A DNA stretch of 64,000 nucleotides from positions 124,001-188,000 of the forward strand of contig NZ_JACIDY010000003.1 of NCBI RefSeq assembly GCF_014196615.1. Direction: 5' to 3'. The DNA is from Novosphingobium fluoreni (GTDB lineage Bacteria > Pseudomonadota > Alphaproteobacteria > Sphingomonadales > Sphingomonadaceae). Shown here in pieces: positions 1-10,462 of this stretch. The notes beneath the pieces were generated by a model. That model worked only from the letters and a program-made list of their open reading frames with translations. It had not been told where the DNA came from and made no database searches. Each line of letters opens with the position of its first letter. The stretch's first letter is position 1. The position numbers were made by a program, and so were the translations under genes.

Positions 1-215
1 CGATCGGCCCCACCCACTTGCTCGATGACGGCGCGCGCACAATCGAGCGTCCGTCCCCAGATTTCATTCGCGTCATGCTCCACCCATCCGGGCTGCGGAT
101 AGCGTTGCGTCAGTTCCTTTTGCGCGGTGTGCAGCACGCGCCCGTCATGCGCATAGACGATCGCACGGGTGGAGGTGGTTCCCTCGTCCAGAACAAGAAT
201 GCAGCCGTCCATCAT
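1..215 (-). CDS. glpK: Glycerol kinase, N-terminal fragment (cut by window edge)
   Basis: Only the first ~71 codons are present; the gene runs off the left edge. Known role of the family: ATP-dependent phosphorylation of glycerol to sn-glycerol 3-phosphate in the cytoplasm. Seen: an FGGY-kinase phosphate-binding motif, [10 protein letters not shown], at about residues 9-18 and [12 protein letters not shown] at about 42-53, both placed as in GlpK. The common family motif is DQGTTSSR, so Gln is replaced by Glu here. Two consecutive ATG codons (215 and 212) follow a GGAAGGGGAG ribosome-binding site. The gene begins 18 bp after glpD on the same strand, so the pair probably forms a glycerol-use operon. 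The identity is fairly certain, but another FGGY sugar kinase cannot be excluded from the N-terminus alone. Confidence 0.85.
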   Translation of the reverse strand, partial: MMDGCILVLDEGTTSTRAIVYAHDGRVLHTAQKELTQRYPQPGWVEHDANEIWGRTLDCARAVIEQVGGAD

Positions 216-233
216 CGTCTCCCCTTCCGCCGC

Positions 234-1712
234 TTATTCGCCCAGGTAGGCCTTGAGGCCCGCCACTTGCGCCGCATCCAGCCGCAGCCCCAGCTTGGTG
301 CGCCGCCACAGGATGTCCTCAGCCGTACACGCCCATTCACGGGTGACGAGATAATCGACCTCGGCCTTGGTCAGCCCATGGCCGAAGTCCTGCCCCAGCA
401 TCGTCGGGGACTGCGCATCCGACAGCCAGAGCCGGGCCTGGGTACCGTATGCGCGGGCCACACGATCGACCGTGGCGGGGGACAGGAAGCGATAGCTACC
501 CGCGATTTCAGCCTTCAGCGCCTCGATCCCATCGATCGGAAAGTCACCGCCCGGCAGGGGCGCATCGGCGGTCCAATCTTTACCCGAGAGGCCGGGTACA
601 TGGCCCTTCAGCTTCTCCACCGCGTCCTTGGCGAGATGGCGATAAGTCGTGATCTTGCCGCCGAAGACGGAGAGGATCGGCGCGCGCCCTTGTGCATCCT
701 CGTCGAGATCGAAGCTGTAGCCCCGCGTCGCGGCTTCGGGCTTACCGGTGCCTTCGTCGATCAGCGGGCGCACGCCCGAGTACGTCCACACCACGTCGCC
801 AGGGCCGATTTGCCGCTCGAAATAGGCGTTGGCCGCATCGCAGAGATACGCGATCTCCTCCTCGCTCGCCTTCACGTCCTTCAGCGGGCCGTGATGATCG
901 CGATCGGTAGTGCCGATCAGCGTAAAGTCCTGCTGATACGGGATAGCGAAGAAAATTCGACCATCGGGAATTTGGAAGAAGTACGCGTATGGATGGTCGA
1001 ACAAGCGCGGCACGACGATGTGCGAGCCGCGCACCAGCCGCATTTTCTTCGCGGTGTTCTCGCCCGAAAGGTTCAGCAGATCGAGCACCGCCGGGCCGGC
1101 GGCGTTCACCACGGCGCGGGCCTGGAAGGATTGGTGCGGCGTATGGATCAGCCAGCCCTCGCCTTCGCGCTCCATGGCAGTCACCGGCGTGCGCGGCAGG
1201 ATAGTCGCACCGCGATCGGCGGCGTCACGCGCATTCAGGACCACCAGGCGGGCATCGTCCACCCAACCGTCGGAATAGACGAAGGCCGGGCCGTAACCGG
1301 GCTTCAACGCCTTGCCGGCGGGATGCTTGTGCAGATCCACACTCTGCGTGGCGGGCAGCGCGCGGCGACCGCCGATATGGTCATAGAGAAACAGGCCCAG
1401 GCGCAGCAGCCAGCGCGGGCGCAAGCCCTTCACATGCGGCAGCACGAACCGCATCGGCCAGATGATGTGCGGGGCGATCGCCCACAGCCGCTCCCGCTCG
1501 CTCAGCGCCTCACGCACAAGGCCGAATTCGTAGTGCTCCAGATAGCGCAAGCCGCCGTGAATGAGCTTGGTGGAGGCGGATGATGTGCCGCTGGCAAGAT
1601 CGCCCTGCTCCAGCAACAGCACTTTCGCGCCGCGCCCGGCGGCATCGCGTGCAATCCCGCAGCCGTTCACACCGCCGCCGATTACGGCGATATCGTAGAT
1701 CGTTTCCATCAT
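234..1712 (-). CDS. glpD: Aerobic glycerol-3-phosphate dehydrogenase
   Basis: FAD-dependent enzyme that oxidises sn-glycerol 3-phosphate to dihydroxyacetone phosphate and passes electrons to quinone at the inner membrane. The 492-aa length is typical of GlpD. Seen: the N-terminal dinucleotide-binding motif IAVIGGGVNGCG (about residues 8-19), the second FAD contact STKLIHGGLRYLE (about 47-59), and a C-terminal domain of the DAO_C type. The start is the tandem ATG at 1712/1709. It lies 7 bp downstream of the yeiH-like gene and 18 bp upstream of glpK, all on the minus strand, so the three are probably cotranscribed. No GlpR-type regulator is visible in the window. Confidence 0.95.
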   Translation of the reverse strand: MMETIYDIAVIGGGVNGCGIARDAAGRGAKVLLLEQGDLASGTSSASTKLIHGGLRYLEHYEFGLVREALSERERLWAIAPHIIWPMRFVLPHVKGLRPRWLLRLGLFLYDHIGGRRALPATQSVDLHKHPAGKALKPGYGPAFVYSDGWVDDARLVVLNARDAADRGATILPRTPVTAMEREGEGWLIHTPHQSFQARAVVNAAGPAVLDLLNLSGENTAKKMRLVRGSHIVVPRLFDHPYAYFFQIPDGRIFFAIPYQQDFTLIGTTDRDHHGPLKDVKASEEEIAYLCDAANAYFERQIGPGDVVWTYSGVRPLIDEGTGKPEAATRGYSFDLDEDAQGRAPILSVFGGKITTYRHLAKDAVEKLKGHVPGLSGKDWTADAPLPGGDFPIDGIEALKAEIAGSYRFLSPATVDRVARAYGTQARLWLSDAQSPTMLGQDFGHGLTKAEVDYLVTREWACTAEDILWRRTKLGLRLDAAQVAGLKAYLGE

Positions 1713-1719
1713 GGGCCTT

Positions 1720-2814
1720 TCACAAGATCATCATGCTGAACGCGATGGCGACCAGCAGCGATGCCACTGTCGCCGCGACCACCGGCATGGCCGCTCGCCA
1801 GCCCATTTGCATCACCAGATCAAGGCGCGACCGCATCGCCGTCGCCGTCACCGCCAGCAGCAGTAACGCCTTTGACAACGTTAGACAGAACTTGGCGACG
1901 ACCGGCGGCACCGCGATCATCGAATTGAGGACCACCACCACCAGAAACAATGCGATGAACCAGGGCAGCGCCAGCTTCCTGATCCAATGCCGCCCCCGCC
2001 CATCGTCATCCGCCGCCCAGATCGACACCACGGTGACCACCGGCGCGAGCAGCGCCACGCGGCTCAGCTTGACGATCGTGGCATAGCTGCCCGCCGTATC
2101 GGAAAAGGCGTAACCGCCGCCAATCGCCTGCGCCACGTCGTGGATCGACGCGCCGATCAGGAACCCGGCCTGCCGATCATCGAAATGCAGCGCGGCAGCC
2201 AGCGGCGGATAGAACGACATCGCCAGCGCGCTGGCCATCGAGACGACCACCAGCGTCAGCGCAAACTGCGCCTGGCTGACGCGCTTGGGGCCCAGCACGC
2301 CGAACAGCGCCAGCGCTGCGGAAGCCCCGCAAATCGCGGTCGCACCGCCCGCCAGCAGGCCGATCGCCGTCGTCGCCCCGGTCAGGCGCGCCACCAGCAG
2401 CGCCGCGCCCATCGCCGCCGCCATCACCATCAGCAAGGCCAGGAACGGCACCGGGCCCAGCCCTCCAATCTGCGCGATCGTGACCTGCGTGCCCAGCACG
2501 ACGATGCCCCAGCGCAGGCAGCCTTTGGAGACGAAGTCCAGCCCCGGATTGACGCGCGGCTCGCTGGTGATGAAGTTCAGCGCCAGGCCGATCAGCAGGC
2601 CCATTAGGATGATCGGCGCGCCGTAATGCTCGGAAAGCCAAGCGGCGGCGATGCTGGCGATCGCGCAGACCGCGAATCCTGGCCACAATAGCTTCCACTC
2701 GTCGATCCGGGACCTGCGCGGCGCAGGCGCGTCCTGCTGGGCAAGAAAAATCTCGCCATACAGGTCTCCGGCATGATCTGGTGTCACCCTTGGCGGCCCT
2801 CTCTCAAGTATCAT
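1720..2814 (-). CDS. YeiH/UPF0324-family membrane protein (putative sulfate exporter family)
   Basis: Integral inner-membrane protein of about 364 aa with roughly nine or ten hydrophobic segments spread from residue ~45 to the C-terminus. The patterns LLIGLALNFI, GIVVLGTQVT, GGATAICGASAA and GASIHDVAQAIGGG are hallmarks of the YeiH family (Pfam Cons_hypoth698). Family members are annotated as putative sulfate exporters, but the transported substrate is rarely tested, so the function is family-level only. An ATG at 2814 is preferred over a GTG two codons upstream (2820). The 5' end faces the divergent MFS gene. It sits first in an apparent operon with glpD and glpK, a combination with no obvious metabolic logic. 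Confidence 0.85.
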   Translation of the reverse strand: MILERGPPRVTPDHAGDLYGEIFLAQQDAPAPRRSRIDEWKLLWPGFAVCAIASIAAAWLSEHYGAPIILMGLLIGLALNFITSEPRVNPGLDFVSKGCLRWGIVVLGTQVTIAQIGGLGPVPFLALLMVMAAAMGAALLVARLTGATTAIGLLAGGATAICGASAALALFGVLGPKRVSQAQFALTLVVVSMASALAMSFYPPLAAALHFDDRQAGFLIGASIHDVAQAIGGGYAFSDTAGSYATIVKLSRVALLAPVVTVVSIWAADDDGRGRHWIRKLALPWFIALFLVVVVLNSMIAVPPVVAKFCLTLSKALLLLAVTATAMRSRLDLVMQMGWRAAMPVVAATVASLLVAIAFSMMIL

Positions 2815-2948
2815 CGGCACGAAGACACTTGCTGTATGTCCTGCGTTGTCATATCCCTTCTATGACCAAGCGCCCGGACGGGCAAGTGCTTTGCGTAACC
2901 GGGACGGGCAAGCCGCCAAAGATGCGGTCGATCTGTGGGAGAGTGCGA

Positions 2949-4208
2949 ATGACGATACCTGAGCGACAACTAGGCTCGCCCCCTTCACAGCCGGACAAGG
3001 CCGCCGCCCGCGCCCAGAACGTTCTTATCGGCCTGATCTTCTTCGCCACCGCGCTCAACTATGTGGACCGGCAAGTGCTGGCGCTGCTCAAGCCGATGCT
3101 GGAGGCGGAGTTCCAGTGGAACGACCAGCAATTCGCGCATCTGGGTTCGATCTTCCAGCTTTCGGCCGCCGTGTCGCTGCTCGGCGTTGGCTGGTTCGTC
3201 GATCGGTTCGGCGTGCGGCTGGCTTATGGTGTGGCTGTCGCGGTGTGGAGCCTGGCGGGGATGGCCCACGCGCTGGCCGCCAGCGTCCAGCAATTCGTGG
3301 TCGCACGGGCCGTGCTGGCCACCGCCGAATCGGTGAACACTCCGGCGGCAATGAAGACGGCGGCCACCTATCTGCCGATCGAGCGCCGCTCGGTGGGCAT
3401 CGGCATCATCAACACTGCGCCCAATATCGGCGCGATCCTGACACCGCTGCTGATCCCGCCGTTCGCGCTGGCATTCGGCTGGAAGGCCGCATTCGTCGTC
3501 ACCGGTGGCCTCGGCATCGTCTGGCTGATCGCCTGGCGGCTCAGCACTTCGCGGCTGCGCCCTGTCGGTGGTCAGGCCAAAGCCGGTCCCGCGAAGGTCG
3601 CCTGGGGGGAAATCCTGTCGGATCGGCGCAGTTGGACCGTGATCGGCGCCAAGGCGATCACTGACCTGGTCTGGTGGTTCGTGCTGTTCTGGGCGCCTGA
3701 CTTCTTCTCACGCCAGTTCGGCCTGACGCAGGGTACGCTGGGCGGGCCGATCGCGCTGGTCTTCACGCTGGCGGCGCTGGGCGCGGTGAGCAGCGGGGCC
3801 CTCTATCCGGTGCTGCTGCACCGTGGCCTCTCACTCAACGCCGCACGCAAGAGCGCCATGCTGTTCTTCGCCCTCGTCGTGCTGCTGATGCCGCTGGCGA
3901 TGATCGCGCCCAATCCGTGGATCGCGGCGCTGTGCATCGGTTTCGGCCTGTTCGCGCACCAGGGCTTTTCCACCAACCTGTTCGGCATGGCGACCGAGAT
4001 CATCCCGACCCGCCGCATCGCCACCGTCATCGCGCTGGGCGCGATCGGCGGGAACCTGACCGGGACCGGGATCATCGAGTTCGCCGGCTGGTCGCTGGAC
4101 CATGGCCTGGGCTACGCCCCGCTCTTCGTGATCTGTGGCGGCGCTTATCTGGTGGCGCTGGCGTTCATCCACCTGATGCAGCCCAAGCTGGTGGCGGTGG
4201 AAGACTAA
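2949..4208 (+). CDS. Major facilitator superfamily transporter (ACS/hexuronate-transporter-like)
   Basis: Twelve-helix secondary transporter of 419 aa in the inner membrane. Seen: the first helix IGLIFFATALNYVDRQVLALL, a D/R-rich loop after helix 2 (FVDRFGVRLAYG) typical of the MFS motif between helices 2 and 3, and a cytoplasmic mid-loop around residues 195-225. The NYVDRQ sequence is typical of the anion:cation symporter branch, whose members carry sugar acids or other organic anions; the substrate here is unknown. The open frame extends upstream to 2781, but the ATG at 2949 has a GGGAGAG ribosome-binding site and begins just before the first helix. Monocistronic; a palindromic hairpin lies 48 bp downstream. 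Confidence 0.85.
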   Translation: MTIPERQLGSPPSQPDKAAARAQNVLIGLIFFATALNYVDRQVLALLKPMLEAEFQWNDQQFAHLGSIFQLSAAVSLLGVGWFVDRFGVRLAYGVAVAVWSLAGMAHALAASVQQFVVARAVLATAESVNTPAAMKTAATYLPIERRSVGIGIINTAPNIGAILTPLLIPPFALAFGWKAAFVVTGGLGIVWLIAWRLSTSRLRPVGGQAKAGPAKVAWGEILSDRRSWTVIGAKAITDLVWWFVLFWAPDFFSRQFGLTQGTLGGPIALVFTLAALGAVSSGALYPVLLHRGLSLNAARKSAMLFFALVVLLMPLAMIAPNPWIAALCIGFGLFAHQGFSTNLFGMATEIIPTRRIATVIALGAIGGNLTGTGIIEFAGWSLDHGLGYAPLFVICGGAYLVALAFIHLMQPKLVAVED

Positions 4209-4255
4209 GGGAGCATTACTAAACCCCGGGCGGCGATCGACGCCAAAGCCGCCCA

Positions 4256-4291
4256 CCACCGTCGCCCCCGCCTTTGCGGGGATGACGGTGG
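4256..4291. repeat. Imperfect palindrome, REP-like; possible bidirectional terminator
   Basis: Outer arms CCACCGTC (4256-4263) and GACGGTGG (4284-4291) pair perfectly; inner arms CCCCGC and GCGGGG enclose a CTTT loop. It lies between two converging genes (MFS transporter and the small HTH-like gene), where it could end transcription from either side. A short CTTTT follows on the plus strand. The core resembles the CGTCAT-CCCGC palindromes common in intergenic DNA of this group; a decayed relative is at 37900-37939. Confidence 0.65.
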
Positions 4292-4300
4292 CTTTTGCCC

Positions 4301-4476
4301 CTAGCGCAGCTTGCCGATCGTCATCCCGTGCTGCTTGGCCGCATCCTTGGTCGATTCCTCGGTACGGTTGAGCGCCTTGGCGATTTCCTTCAGCCCTTTG
4401 CCCTTGTCCGCCAGAGTGCGCAGTTTCTGCAGCTCATCCGGCTTCCAAGGCTGTTTGTGCTTGGCAAGCTTCTCGC

Positions 4477-4480
<4 letters not shown>
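4301..4480 (-). CDS. Small HTH-like protein translationally coupled to topA
   Basis: Open frame of 59 aa, lysine-rich (MSEKLAKHKQPWKPDELQKL at the start; ends MTIGKLR). The core, PWKPDELQKLRTLADKGKG followed by LKEIAKALNRTEESTKDAA, looks like a helix-turn-helix of the SANT/Myb or GcrA-like type: one acidic helix, then a helix with the spacing IAKALNRT as the turn-recognition unit. Its ATG (4478-4480) overlaps the topA TGA (4477-4479) in the arrangement ATGA, so translation is probably coupled and the proteins made together. Function unknown; DNA binding is an inference from the helix pattern. Confidence 0.7.
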
Positions 4481-7059
<2,579 letters not shown>

Positions 7060-7076
7060 TCAAATTCCCATGACGT

Positions 7077-7114
7077 CCCTACGCGTGCGTACGCGCATAC
7101 ATACACGTGTAGGG
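7077..7114. promoter_or_regulatory. Alternating purine-pyrimidine tract in an inverted repeat, topA leader
   Basis: Positions 7080-7111 (32 nt) alternate pyrimidine and purine without a break, starting TACGCGTGCGTACG and ending ACACGTGTA. The tract lies inside an 11-bp inverted repeat, CCCTACGCGTG (7077-7087) and CACGTGTAGGG (7104-7114), with one mismatch. It sits 21-52 bp upstream of the topA start codon, in the 85-bp gap after the preceding gene. Alternating CG/CA runs of this length are prone to the Z form under negative supercoiling, which topoisomerase I relieves. A regulatory role is inference. Confidence 0.6.
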
Positions 7115-7144
7115 TGACGAGCATTTTCCGGAGCCGCAAGGGGG

Positions 7145-7828
7145 TCAGGCGAAGACGTCTTCCAGTTCGGAGGCGGCGGTGAAGATCTGCCTGAACACCA
7201 CGACGCTGATGTAGGCTGCGGCGATCAGGCCCAGGTTGACGAGCACGCTCACCAGGAAGGTCACGGGCGTGCCCAGCGTTCCCTCTTCCGCGACGACACC
7301 CTGCGTCACTAGATAGCCCGCCGGCGCGGCCATCAGTAGAACCAACACGATGAAAGCCAGGTAATACAGGAACCACACAAGCACGAGCTTCCACGCGAAC
7401 GGCTGCGTCACCCGCCAGCTTTCGCGCAAGGCGTCGGTCGCCCGATACCCCTGCGACAAGACCATGGTGGGTGCCAGCGACCATCGCGCCATCAGGTAAA
7501 GCCCCGGCACGATCAGGAAAACAAGCCCGACTATCGCGCCGATGCCCGCCAGCAGTGACGCGCCGAAATAGCTGCCAAAGCCGCCCTCACGGTCAACCAG
7601 TCCTTCTTCGCGCAGCAATGTTCGCATCACGAGATAGACGACGGCGATGGAGACGACGCTGGAGATCAGATTGTTATTCGAGTCCGGCGTGACGATCTCG
7701 AACGCGGTGTCGACCACGGCCATCACGGCCGCGCCCGCAAGCAACGCCATGGGGCGGCGTCTGATCAGATCCCACGTCCCGCCTGAGACACGGCCTATTC
7801 CCAGGCGTGCTGCCGAGTTTTCCATCAA
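7145..7828 (-). CDS. Multi-pass membrane protein (YciC/DUF7847-like)
   Basis: A 227-aa hydrophobic protein with about five or six membrane spans: near residues 28-48, 55-70, 88-115, 150-180 and 190-215. The start MGRVSG-like segment (GIGRVSGGTWDLIRRRP) and the central RWSLAPTMVLSQGYRATDALRESWRVT match a family of membrane proteins with one long cytoplasmic amphipathic segment (YciC/UPF0259 or DUF7847 relatives). No catalytic motif is visible. It lies 27 bp after dprA and 85 bp before topA, probably cotranscribed. Function not known; a lipid-related role would be a guess from plsY upstream. Confidence 0.7.
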   Translation of the reverse strand: MMENSAARLGIGRVSGGTWDLIRRRPMALLAGAAVMAVVDTAFEIVTPDSNNNLISSVVSIAVVYLVMRTLLREEGLVDREGGFGSYFGASLLAGIGAIVGLVFLIVPGLYLMARWSLAPTMVLSQGYRATDALRESWRVTQPFAWKLVLVWFLYYLAFIVLVLLMAAPAGYLVTQGVVAEEGTLGTPVTFLVSVLVNLGLIAAAYISVVVFRQIFTAASELEDVFA

Positions 7829-7855
7829 AGCCCCCTACTCGCAATCTTCGCGTAA

Positions 7856-8968
7856 TCACGCCGAGAGACTGACCCTCCCGCCGGCGTGCCGCATCAGCCT
7901 GCCCGCGATCTCCAGTTCGAGCAAGGACAGTTGCACCGCGGACGCACTGCCGCCTGACTGGCGGATCAATTCGTCCACGCCGATCGGCGCGAGTGTGAGC
8001 AGCTTGGCCACATCGCACGGACCATCGTCATGCGGAACGAGAACCGGGGCGGTGATCCAGCCTGGCTGAGTCTCTCGAAAGGAAGAGCGCGGTGTGCCGT
8101 CAAAGCCGGAGAGCAATTCCACCACATCTTCGGGCCGCTGCACCAGCACCGCACCGTCCCGGATCAGCTGATTGCAGCCGTGCGACCGGGTATCGAGCGG
8201 GGAGCCTGGGATCGCCATCACTTCCCGCCCGAATTCCCCCGCTAGCCGCGCCGTGATGAGCGAGCCGGAGCGCGGCGCGGCTTCCACCACCACCGTCCCG
8301 GCGGCCAGCCCGGCGATGATGCGGTTACGCGTGGGGAAGTGGCGAGCAAGCGGTTCGGTGCGCGGCGGCTGTTCGGCGATCAGCAGGCCTTCCCGCGCCA
8401 CCTGCTCCTGTAGGTCCGCATGTTCGGGCGGGTAAGCGATATCGATGCCGCTGGCGATCACGCCGATCGTGGCGCCGTTCCCCGCAGCCAGAGCGCCGCC
8501 ATGGGCCGCGCCGTCGATGCCACGCGCCAGGCCAGAAACGATCGTGAAGCCCGCCTCTGCCAGAGCGAGCGAGAAATCGCGGGCCAGCTTCACCGCCGCA
8601 CCGGAGGCGTTGCGCGCCCCCACGATCGCGACGCAAGGCCCCGCCGCACGCGCCGGATCACCTCGAACTGTCAGGATCGGCGGCGCGCCTTCGCTCTGTG
8701 CCAGCAATTCGGGATAATCCGGCGAATCATGAAATAGATAGCGCGCACCGGCTTTGCGCACGGCGCTGATTTCCGCGGTGATGCGCTCTTCCGGGGCAGC
8801 ATGATACGTCTTGCCGCCGCGTCCCGCTATGTCCGGCAAAGCCTCCAGCGCGGCGATGGCGGTGCCGAACCGGCCAAGAAGCTGCCCGTAGCTGACCGGG
8901 CCGATATTGGGCGATCGCAACAGACGGATGCGGGCGAACGCCTCATCGCGTGAAAGCGGCTCGCTCAC
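7856..8968 (-). CDS. dprA: DNA-processing protein DprA (DNA uptake/recombination)
   Basis: Binds incoming single-stranded DNA and loads RecA during natural transformation; also conserved in bacteria not known to be transformable. The 370 aa have an N-terminal SAM-like region (RLLRSPNIGPVSYGQLL), the Rossmann-type core with VAIVGARNAS (~113-122), SGLARGIDGAAHGGAL (~145-160) and ASGIDIAYPPEH, and a C-terminal winged-helix domain (TLAPIGVDELIRQSG...LSLLELEIAGRL) as in longer DprA proteins. Its ATG overlaps the plsY stop by 4 bp, so the two are translationally coupled, an arrangement I expect in alphaproteobacteria. Confidence 0.95.
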   Translation of the reverse strand: MSEPLSRDEAFARIRLLRSPNIGPVSYGQLLGRFGTAIAALEALPDIAGRGGKTYHAAPEERITAEISAVRKAGARYLFHDSPDYPELLAQSEGAPPILTVRGDPARAAGPCVAIVGARNASGAAVKLARDFSLALAEAGFTIVSGLARGIDGAAHGGALAAGNGATIGVIASGIDIAYPPEHADLQEQVAREGLLIAEQPPRTEPLARHFPTRNRIIAGLAAGTVVVEAAPRSGSLITARLAGEFGREVMAIPGSPLDTRSHGCNQLIRDGAVLVQRPEDVVELLSGFDGTPRSSFRETQPGWITAPVLVPHDDGPCDVAKLLTLAPIGVDELIRQSGGSASAVQLSLLELEIAGRLMRHAGGRVSLSA

Positions 8969-9549
8969 GCTTTGGAACTACCGATGCGTGGCTCCGTTCC
9001 GGAGCGCAGGCGTGCGATGTTCGCCCGGTGCATCCAGACCACCAGCACGGCAAGGATCGCCAGCGCAGGCGCATAGGCCGGATAGCCCAGCACCAGGGCT
9101 GCAATCGGTGCGCCCACGGCGGCGCTCATCCCGCCGACCGAGGAGACGCGCGTGATCGCCAGCATCCCTAGCCACAGGCCCGCGTAGACAAGCCCGATCG
9201 GCCAGGCGAGCCCGAAGCTGACGCCCGCCAGCGTCGCCACGCCCTTCCCGCCGCGAAAGCCCAGCCAGGCCGGAAAGCAATGGCCCACGACCGCCGCGAC
9301 CGCCGCGAACGGCTCCGCTCCGGGCCAGATGCTGCGCGCCAGCAGGACCGCGACAAGCCCTTTGGCCAGATCAAGCAGCAACGTGGTTGCCGCCAGGCCC
9401 TTACGCCCGGTGCGCAGCACATTGGTGGCGCCGATGTTGCCCGAACCGATGCTGCGCAAGTCGCCCGCGCCGGTCAGCCGCGTCAGCAGCAGGCCGAAGG
9501 GAATCGAGCCGAGCAGGTAACCAAGGGCGATAGCTAGAATCTGCGTCAT
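8965..9549 (-). CDS. plsY: Acyl-phosphate:glycerol-3-phosphate acyltransferase
   Basis: Membrane enzyme that transfers an acyl group from acyl-phosphate to glycerol 3-phosphate, giving lysophosphatidate; its substrate is made by PlsX, also in this window at 28.6-29.7 kb. The 194-aa length fits. Seen: the three conserved loop motifs GSGNIGATNVLRTG (~36-49), PAWLGFRGGKGVAT (~92-105) and a C-terminal segment LVVWMHRANIARLRSGTEPRIG, with about five membrane spans between. First gene of the minus-strand cluster with dprA and topA, and divergent from murI. Confidence 0.95.
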   Translation of the reverse strand: MTQILAIALGYLLGSIPFGLLLTRLTGAGDLRSIGSGNIGATNVLRTGRKGLAATTLLLDLAKGLVAVLLARSIWPGAEPFAAVAAVVGHCFPAWLGFRGGKGVATLAGVSFGLAWPIGLVYAGLWLGMLAITRVSSVGGMSAAVGAPIAALVLGYPAYAPALAILAVLVVWMHRANIARLRSGTEPRIGSSKA

Positions 9550-9655
9550 GCGCGTCTCTTAGCTTCTCCCCCCGCGCTTGGCGAAGCCTTGTTGGCCAAG
9601 CCGCCGCCGCGCGGCTAACAGTCGCGTCGACTCCTGCGCGAAAGGCCCCTCCAAA

Positions 9656-10462
9656 GTGGATGAACCCCTCGACCCGTCGGCACCGATCCTGCTGTTCGAT
9701 TCGGGCGTCGGCGGGCTCACCGTGCTGGACGAAGTGCGCAAGCTGCTGCCGCAAGCGCCGATCGTCTACCTCGCTGACACCGCCGGCCTGCCTTATGGCA
9801 CAAAGACCGAGGCGCAGATCGCAGCGCGCGTCGCCGGGTTGCTGGGCCGCGTGACCGAGCGGTTGAAGCCGCGCCTCGTCTGCATCGCCTGCAATACCGC
9901 CTCCACCATCGCGCTGGGCATGGTGAGGGAGGTGCTGGAAGTGCCGATCGTGGGGACCGTGCCGGCGATCAAGCCCGCCGCCGCCATGACCAGCACCGGC
10001 GTGATCGGCCTGTTGGGCACCGAGGCCACGATCCGCCAGGCCTATGTCAATCGCCTGGAGGCCGAGTTCGCCAAGGGCAAGCAGCTCCTCCGTCACGGCG
10101 CCCCCGGACTGGTGGAAGCGGCGGAGGCCAAGCTGCATGGCCGCGCGCCCGACCCGGCCGCGATCACCCATGCAGTGGACCACCTGCGCGCCATGCCGGG
10201 CGGCGATGCGATCGACACCGTCGTCCTGGCCTGCACGCATTTCCCTCTGCTGGAGCAGGAATTGTCGCAAGCCTTCGGGCCCGGCGTCGCCTTTGTCCAC
10301 GGCGCGCAAGGGATCGCCCGCCAAGTCGCCAGGCTGCTGAAAGGTCAGGAATTTAGTCGCATACGCCCGGATTACGCGCTAACCACAGGTGACGAAACGA
10401 TGACACGAGCGCACGAGGAGGCGCTGGCTCGCTTCGGACTGGAGGGGGGCCGCAAGGTTTGA
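9656..10462 (+). CDS. murI: Glutamate racemase
   Basis: Makes D-glutamate for peptidoglycan by cofactor-independent racemisation. From the GTG at 9656 the protein has 268 aa, close to the family norm. Seen: N-terminal DSGVGGLTVL (~15-24), first catalytic cysteine in IACNTAST (Cys ~79), and second catalytic cysteine in VVLACTHFPLLE near residue 190. The frame is open upstream to an ATG at 9578, but that would add 26 residues without family resemblance and would begin only 28 bp from the divergent plsY start, so GTG is preferred. The stop codon overlaps the TTG start of the next gene. Confidence 0.92.
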   Translation: MDEPLDPSAPILLFDSGVGGLTVLDEVRKLLPQAPIVYLADTAGLPYGTKTEAQIAARVAGLLGRVTERLKPRLVCIACNTASTIALGMVREVLEVPIVGTVPAIKPAAAMTSTGVIGLLGTEATIRQAYVNRLEAEFAKGKQLLRHGAPGLVEAAEAKLHGRAPDPAAITHAVDHLRAMPGGDAIDTVVLACTHFPLLEQELSQAFGPGVAFVHGAQGIARQVARLLKGQEFSRIRPDYALTTGDETMTRAHEEALARFGLEGGRKV

